Shown here: positions 6,468 to 9,916 of the stretch, piece by piece
How positions within the stretch are numbered: position 1 is the first letter of the stretch
How the letters are laid out: every line of letters begins with the position of its first letter
DNA from: JALENY01 sp036310185
GTDB taxonomy: Bacteria; Bacillota; Clostridia; Lachnospirales; Lachnospiraceae
NCBI GenBank assembly: GCA_036310185.1
Contig: JAXJSH010000051.1
Coordinates: 1 to 9,916, forward strand
Direction of reading: 5' to 3'
DNA: 9,916 nt
Notes under the pieces: generated by a model
What the model saw: only the letters and a program-made list of their open reading frames with translations
Databases searched by the model: none
Told to the model about the DNA's origin: nothing
Translations under genes and position numbers: made by a program

Positions 6468-6704
6468 ATGAATACACTTAAGAATGAGACAGAAAAAATG
6501 TTCTGTAACGGTTGTGGAAAAACGATTATGATAAAAAACGGAATTGCGAGGGAAGGAGTTGCGTCCATCGAACTGGATTGGGGATACTTTTCAGAAAAAG
6601 ATGGAGAACATCACTCTTTCTGTCTTTGCGAATCGTGTTATGACAAGCTGGTAAAAACATTTGCAGTTCCGGTGAAAATACATGAGAAGAGTGAACTGAT
6701 CTGA
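6468..6704 (+). CDS. Small zinc-ribbon-like conserved hypothetical protein
   Basis: The 78-residue protein has two Cys clusters: Cys13-x2-Cys16 (CNGCG) near the N-terminus and Cys52-x-Cys54-x2-Cys57 (FCLCESCYDKL) in the middle, with His48 and His49 just before. This pattern fits a zinc-ribbon or treble-clef metal site. Between them lies ELDWGYFSEKDGEHHSF (35-51), a stretch I associate with small conserved proteins of Clostridia; no function is known to me. There is no signal peptide or membrane helix. ATG 6468 is chosen because AGGGAGG lies seven bases upstream. The same frame is open back to 6288, but without a comparable ribosome site. It lies between rimI and RNase Z, so a link to translation or RNA metabolism is possible but only inferred. 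Confidence 0.8.
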   Translation: MNTLKNETEKMFCNGCGKTIMIKNGIAREGVASIELDWGYFSEKDGEHHSFCLCESCYDKLVKTFAVPVKIHEKSELI

Positions 6705-6744
6705 AAAACACTGTGAGATAAGGTAAGAAAAGTAAAATCAGTTC
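6693..6744 (+). repeat. 8-bp inverted repeat spanning the zinc-protein/rnz junction
   Basis: GAACTGAT (6693-6700) and ATCAGTTC (6737-6744) are perfect complements with a 36-base A-rich spacer. The left arm lies in the last codons of the zinc-ribbon gene and the right arm ends 28 bases before the rnz ATG. It could form an intercistronic stem, or be chance. Confidence 0.4.
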
Positions 6745-6771
6745 GATTATGATGTGACAGATGAGGTTTTT

Positions 6772-7680
6772 ATGTTAGATGTATGTTTATTAGGAACGGG
6801 AGGTATGATGCCGCTGCCAAGGCGGTGGCTTACTTCTCTTATGACGAGATATAATGGAAGTTCACTTATGATTGACTGCGGAGAAGGTACGCAGATAGCG
6901 GTAAAGGAAAAAGGATGGTCTTTTAAGCCCATAGATGTGATCTGTTTTACCCATTATCATGCAGATCATATCAGCGGTCTTCCGGGACTTCTTTTAACCA
7001 TGGGAAATGCGGACCGGACGGAACCCCTTACACTGATTGGTCCAAAAGGTCTGGAACGTGTTGTGTCAGCGCTGCGGGTAATCGCACCGGAACTGCCTTT
7101 TGAGATAAAATGCCTGGAGATTCAGGGACCGGAAGAAACCTTTGAGATAAACGGATACCATATTACGGCATTTCGTGTGAATCACAATGTAATCTGTTAT
7201 GGATATACCATCGAAATAAAGCGTGCAGGAAAATTTGATGCAGAACGTGCAAAAGCCTCCGGAATTCCGCTGAAATGCTGGAATCCTCTGCAAAAGGGGA
7301 AAACGGTGATATATGAAGGTCATAAATATACCCCGGACATGGTGCTTGGAGAGGCCCGAAAAGGAATCAAAGTGACCTACTGTACCGATTCACGTCCGGT
7401 TCCGTCCATTGCAGAACATGCAAAGGGATCCGACCTTTTTATCTGTGAAGGTATGTACGGAGAACCGGAAAAAGAGGCAAAGGCAAAAGAATATAAGCAT
7501 ATGACCATGAAAGAAGCTGCACATCTGGCAAAAGAGGCAGAGGCAGGTCAGCTGTGGCTGACCCATTACAGTCCGTCACTGGTACATCCGGAAGAATATC
7601 TGGATTCTGCAAAAGAGATTTTCCCGAATACAATAGCGGCAAAAGACGGAAGAACGCTGGAGATGAATTATGAAGAATAA
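6772..7680 (+). CDS. rnz: Ribonuclease Z (tRNA 3' endonuclease)
   Basis: RNase Z is a zinc-dependent metallo-beta-lactamase-fold enzyme that cuts tRNA precursors after the discriminator base when CCA is not encoded. The 302-residue product is close to the B. subtilis enzyme in length. It begins with the ELAC-type strand MLDVCLLGTGG. The metal ligands are visible: THYHADH (60-66, giving His61, His63, Asp65, His66), His138 (RVNH), Asp206 (YCTDSRP) and His265 (LTHYSP). The RNase Z-specific HMT motif is at 243-245. A GTG at 6754 is in frame, but ATG 6772 has GAGG five bases upstream and gives the expected N-terminus. It overlaps tsaD by 11 bases. All catalytic residues appear intact. Confidence 0.93.
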   Translation: MLDVCLLGTGGMMPLPRRWLTSLMTRYNGSSLMIDCGEGTQIAVKEKGWSFKPIDVICFTHYHADHISGLPGLLLTMGNADRTEPLTLIGPKGLERVVSALRVIAPELPFEIKCLEIQGPEETFEINGYHITAFRVNHNVICYGYTIEIKRAGKFDAERAKASGIPLKCWNPLQKGKTVIYEGHKYTPDMVLGEARKGIKVTYCTDSRPVPSIAEHAKGSDLFICEGMYGEPEKEAKAKEYKHMTMKEAAHLAKEAEAGQLWLTHYSPSLVHPEEYLDSAKEIFPNTIAAKDGRTLEMNYEE

Positions 7681-8701
7681 AGAAAATGTTACGATATTGG
7701 CAATAGAAAGTTCCTGTGATGAAACTGCGGCAGCAGTTATCCGGAACGGAAGAGAAGTGCTGTCAAATGTGATCTCTTCACAGATTGAACTGCACAAATT
7801 ATATGGCGGAGTGGTTCCGGAAATCGCATCAAGAAAGCATATTGAAAAAATCAATCAGGTTATTGAATCTGCGTTGGAAGAGGCTGGCATGACATTGGAA
7901 GAAATGGACGCCATAGGTGTAACCTACGGTCCGGGTCTTGTGGGAGCGCTGCTTGTGGGTGTGGCAGAAGCGAAAGCGATTGCTTATGCGGCAAAAAAAC
8001 CGTTGGTGGGTGTGCATCATATTGAAGGACATGTGGCAGCAAATTATCTGGAACATCCGGATCTGGAACCGCCATATCTGTGCCTTGTTGTATCGGGCGG
8101 ACATACCCATCTTGTGATTGTAAAAGATTACTCCGAATTTGAAATACTCGGACGAACCAGAGACGATGCGGCAGGAGAGGCTTACGATAAAGTGGCCCGT
8201 GCCATCGGACTGGGCTATCCTGGGGGACCGAAAATTGACAAACTTTCAAAAGAAGGAAATCCGCTGGCAATTCCGTTTCCAAAAGCAAAAGTTGCAGATG
8301 CACCGTATGATTTCAGCTTCAGTGGCCTGAAATCAGCAGTGCTTAATTATCTGAACCATGAAAAAATGCAGAATCATGAAATAAATGAAGCAGATGTGGC
8401 TGCATCTTTCCAGAAAGCAGTAGTCGATGTGCTGGTAGACCATACAATGCTTGCTGCAAAAGATCATGGTATAAAGAAAATCGCATTGGCCGGAGGTGTA
8501 GCTTCCAACAGTGCGCTGCGGCAGGCCATGCGTGAAGCATGTGATAAGCGCGGATACACATTATATCATCCATCCCCCATATTCTGTACAGATAACGCAG
8601 CTATGATTGGCTCTGCAGCATACTATGAGTATTGCAAAGGAACACGTCATGGATGGGATTTAAATGCAATTCCGAATCTGAAATTAGGAGAACGTGGATG
8701 A
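7670..8701 (+). CDS. tsaD: tRNA N6-adenosine threonylcarbamoyltransferase TsaD
   Basis: TsaD is the catalytic subunit (formerly Gcp) that transfers the threonylcarbamoyl group from threonylcarbamoyl-AMP to A37 of ANN-reading tRNAs, working with TsaB and TsaE. The 343-residue product has the expected length. It shows ILAIESSCDETAAAV (9-23), YGPGLVGALLVG (86-97), the metal-binding HHIEGH with His117 and His121, SGGHTHL (142-148), AGEAYDK (168-174), LAGGVASNSALR (273-284) and the conserved Asp308 in FCTDNAAMIG (305-314). GGAG lies seven bases before the ATG, inside rnz. The stop overlaps ispD by ATGA. It is separated from tsaE-tsaB-rimI by the zinc-ribbon gene and rnz, whereas in B. subtilis the corresponding genes are adjacent. 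Confidence 0.96.
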   Translation: MKNKENVTILAIESSCDETAAAVIRNGREVLSNVISSQIELHKLYGGVVPEIASRKHIEKINQVIESALEEAGMTLEEMDAIGVTYGPGLVGALLVGVAEAKAIAYAAKKPLVGVHHIEGHVAANYLEHPDLEPPYLCLVVSGGHTHLVIVKDYSEFEILGRTRDDAAGEAYDKVARAIGLGYPGGPKIDKLSKEGNPLAIPFPKAKVADAPYDFSFSGLKSAVLNYLNHEKMQNHEINEADVAASFQKAVVDVLVDHTMLAAKDHGIKKIALAGGVASNSALRQAMREACDKRGYTLYHPSPIFCTDNAAMIGSAAYYEYCKGTRHGWDLNAIPNLKLGERG

Positions 8702-9384
8702 AACACGAAAAGAATACAGCAATCGTTCTGGCGGCAGGAAAAGGAACCAGAATGGGAAGCGAAATACCAAAGCAGTTTTTAGGAATACAGGACAAGCCGG
8801 TTCTGTATTACTCGTTAAAAGTATTTCAGGACAGTCCTTTGATTTCGGAAATCATTCTGGTCATCGGGAAAGAGTGGCAGGAGTATTGCCGCGAAAATAT
8901 AATAGAACCTTATGGAATAACAAAAATGGTAAAAATGGTAGAGGGCGGACAGGAAAGATATGATTCTGTCTATGCCGGTCTCTGCGCATGCGAAGATTGC
9001 GGCTATGTGTTTATTCATGATGGTGCCAGGCCTTTTATAACAGAAGAAATATTGGAACGGTGCATGGAAACTGTGCGGGAGAGCAAGGCCTGTGTAGTGG
9101 GCATGCCATCCAAAGACACGGTAAAGATAGCTGATGCAGAAGGGAATATTGCGTCCACTCCGGCGCGCAGCCAGGTTTGGATTATTCAGACACCGCAGGT
9201 ATTCTCCTATGATCTGATAAAAGAAGCCTATGAAGAAATGTTTGCCCGCGGAATGGCTGGAATCACAGATGACGCTATGGTTGTAGAGGCTGCAAAACAG
9301 TGCAAAGTAAAGCTTGTGCAGGGGTCTTATGAGAATATTAAGATCACAACCCCGGAAGATATAAAAATTGCTCAAATTTTTTAA
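8698..9384 (+). CDS. ispD: 2-C-methyl-D-erythritol 4-phosphate cytidylyltransferase IspD
   Basis: IspD joins CTP and methylerythritol phosphate to give CDP-ME, the third step of the MEP isoprenoid pathway, in the cytoplasm. The 228-residue product has the nucleotide-binding start IVLAAGKGTRMGSEIPKQF (9-27) with the conserved Arg18 and Lys25. It also has GGQERYDSV (83-91), the acidic HDGARPF (107-113), TDDA (190-193) and the substrate-binding NIKITTPED (213-221) with Lys215. These features separate IspD from the related TarI/IspF fusions, although TarI-type ribitol phosphate enzymes share much of this pattern. AGGAG lies seven bases before ATG 8698, and the frame open further upstream is inside tsaD. 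ATGA coupling to tsaD suggests co-expression without any obvious functional link. No clear terminator follows. Confidence 0.9.
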   Translation: MKHEKNTAIVLAAGKGTRMGSEIPKQFLGIQDKPVLYYSLKVFQDSPLISEIILVIGKEWQEYCRENIIEPYGITKMVKMVEGGQERYDSVYAGLCACEDCGYVFIHDGARPFITEEILERCMETVRESKACVVGMPSKDTVKIADAEGNIASTPARSQVWIIQTPQVFSYDLIKEAYEEMFARGMAGITDDAMVVEAAKQCKVKLVQGSYENIKITTPEDIKIAQIF

Positions 9385-9393
9385 AAGTTTTTG

Positions 9394-9422
9394 TTGACAC
9401 AGCGCGAATTGAGTGGTAATAT
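9394..9422 (+). promoter_or_regulatory. Near-consensus promoter of the tRNA-Ser pair, with inverted repeat
   Basis: A perfect -35 TTGACA (9394-9399) lies 17 bases before TAATAT (9417-9422), which carries a TGG extension. The start would be near G9430, about 22 bases before the first tRNA. Perfect inverted arms CAGCGC (9400-9405) and GCGCTG (9430-9435) flank the -10. Confidence 0.85.
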
Positions 9423-9451
9423 ATGTTTTGCGCTGACCGAGACGAATACGT

Positions 9452-9537
9452 GGAGAGGTATCGAAGTGGTCATAACGAGGCGGTCTTGAAAACCGTTTGT
9501 CCGAAAGGGCGCGTGGGTTCGAATCCCACCCTCTCCG
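9452..9537 (+). tRNA. tRNA-Ser (anticodon UGA)
   Basis: The acceptor stem GGAGAGG (9452-9458) pairs with CCTCTCC (9530-9536), followed by discriminator G. The anticodon loop CTTGAAA gives anticodon UGA, reading UCA. A long variable arm typical of serine tRNAs follows, then a T-arm with stem GTGGG/CCCAC around TTCGAAT. CCA is not encoded, so the 3' end needs RNase Z plus CCA addition. A36 in the anticodon makes this tRNA an expected target of i6A-type modification, not of t6A. Confidence 0.97.
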
Positions 9538-9571
9538 TTTTAAAAGAATACCTATTAGATGTAGGGCAATT

Positions 9572-9661
9572 GGAGAAGTACCCAAGCTGGCCGAAGGGGC
9601 TCCCCTGGAAAGGGAGTAGGTCGTTAACAGCGGCGCGAGGGTTCAAATCCCTCCTTCTCCG
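9572..9661 (+). tRNA. tRNA-Ser (anticodon GGA)
   Basis: The acceptor stem GGAGAAG (9572-9578) pairs with CTTCTCC (9654-9660), followed by discriminator G. The anticodon stem CTCCC/GGGAG closes the loop CTGGAAA, giving anticodon GGA for UCC/UCU codons. The long class II variable arm and the T-loop TTCAAAT are present, and CCA is not encoded. It follows the first tRNA-Ser after 34 bases with no promoter or terminator between, so the two are co-transcribed. Confidence 0.97.
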
Positions 9662-9711
9662 TTGATTAGAAATCACGAAAAAAAGAAATTAAAAATTCTT
9701 GAAAAAAGTTG

Positions 9712-9740
9712 TTGACAAACAAAAACAGCTGTGATAATAT
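9712..9740 (+). promoter_or_regulatory. Near-consensus promoter of an rRNA operon
   Basis: TTGACA (9712-9717) lies 17 bases before TAATAT (9735-9740), which has a TGA extension. An alternative TATAAT at 9738-9743 would need a 20-base spacer. The predicted start is near G9747. The box sequences and spacing match those of the tRNA-Ser promoter 318 bases upstream. Confidence 0.85.
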
Positions 9741-9746
9741 AATCAA

Positions 9747-9916
9747 GCTGACTCGCGAGAAAACAACACGGGCGAGTCGAAAAACAAAGAACTTTGATAA
9801 CTGAACAGTAGAACACATCGTATCAGAACTTATGGAAATAAGGGAAGATACATCTCGAAAATTCTTTAAGAGTAAACGAACGCTCTCGAAAGAGAGAACC
9901 AAAAAGAACAGTAAAC
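9747..9916 (+). other. Leader of a 16S rRNA operon (gene starts beyond the window)
   Basis: After the strong promoter comes a non-coding stretch with no convincing ribosome site or gene. It has a 5'-terminal stem GACTCGC (9750-9756)/GCGAGTC (9772-9778). A boxA-like segment GAACTTTGATAACTGAACA (9789-9807) resembles the antitermination leader segment of Gram-positive rrn operons. Two small GNRA-loop hairpins follow: CTTAT-GGAA-ATAAG (9829-9842) and CTCTC-GAAA-GAGAG (9883-9896). No 16S 5' end is seen before 9916. The identification rests on the motif and the promoter strength. Confidence 0.75.

Noticed and set aside
6725..6753. Separate promoter for rnz with TATGAT at 6748-6753
   Set aside because: No recognisable -35 (AAGAAA at the right distance) and no TG extension; rnz is more simply served by the upstream promoter.
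9363..9382. A/T-only hairpin with T-run at the end of ispD as a terminator
   Set aside because: The 7-bp stem (AAAAATT/AATTTTT) has no G-C pair and would be very weak; the T-run is part of the stem.
9666..9902. Minus-strand open frame across the rRNA leader
   Set aside because: It runs antisense through the rRNA promoter and leader, has no ribosome site, and has an AT-driven composition.
1..9916. Mobile element, CRISPR array, defence or phage genes
   Set aside because: No transposase, integrase or phage-like product is seen, and no regularly spaced repeats. Gene content is core housekeeping throughout.

Overview
The window looks like a chromosomal, housekeeping segment from a low-to-moderate GC Gram-positive bacterium of the class Clostridia, most likely Lachnospiraceae. 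This rests on strong AGGAG-type ribosome binding sites, sigma-A promoters with TGn-extended -10 boxes, a class A penicillin-binding protein with a Thr/Pro-rich tail, the tsaE-tsaB-rimI...tsaD gene order, a B. subtilis-type long RNase Z, and tRNAs without encoded CCA. The genus cannot be fixed from the sequence alone.

Layout. Positions 1-151 hold nested palindromes and a terminator hairpin. A class A PBP (152-2683, minus) and a YigZ/IMPACT-family protein (2808-3476, plus) diverge from a short promoter region. YigZ converges on a cyclophilin-type peptidyl-prolyl isomerase (3537-4055, minus), with one perfect hairpin between the two stop codons. The isomerase diverges from a long plus-strand cluster: a YcxB-like membrane protein (4180-4680), tsaE, tsaB and rimI. 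The cluster continues after a new promoter and a structured leader with a small zinc-ribbon-like protein (6468-6704), ribonuclease Z, tsaD and ispD. Stop/start overlaps (ATGA at three junctions, 11 bp between rnz and tsaD) indicate translational coupling. The right end holds two tRNA-Ser genes (UGA and GGA anticodons) behind a near-consensus promoter, then a second near-consensus promoter and the leader of a 16S rRNA operon whose gene starts beyond the window.

How it fits together. Three of the four classical bacterial components for the t6A37 tRNA modification (TsaE, TsaB, TsaD) are present; TsaC/TsaC2, which makes the threonylcarbamoyl-AMP intermediate, is not in the window. RNase Z trims the 3' ends of CCA-less tRNA precursors, which is what both tRNA-Ser genes here would yield. 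RimI is a protein N-acetyltransferase usually found beside tsaB. IspD belongs to the MEP isoprenoid pathway and looks like an operon passenger. The PBP and the isomerase act in wall synthesis and protein folding.

Novelty. I see no defence system, mobile element, CRISPR array or clearly new machinery. The least explained parts are the small Cys-rich protein with its structured leader between rimI and rnz, the inverted repeats centred on the -10 boxes of the tRNA and rRNA promoters, and the palindromes at the left edge.
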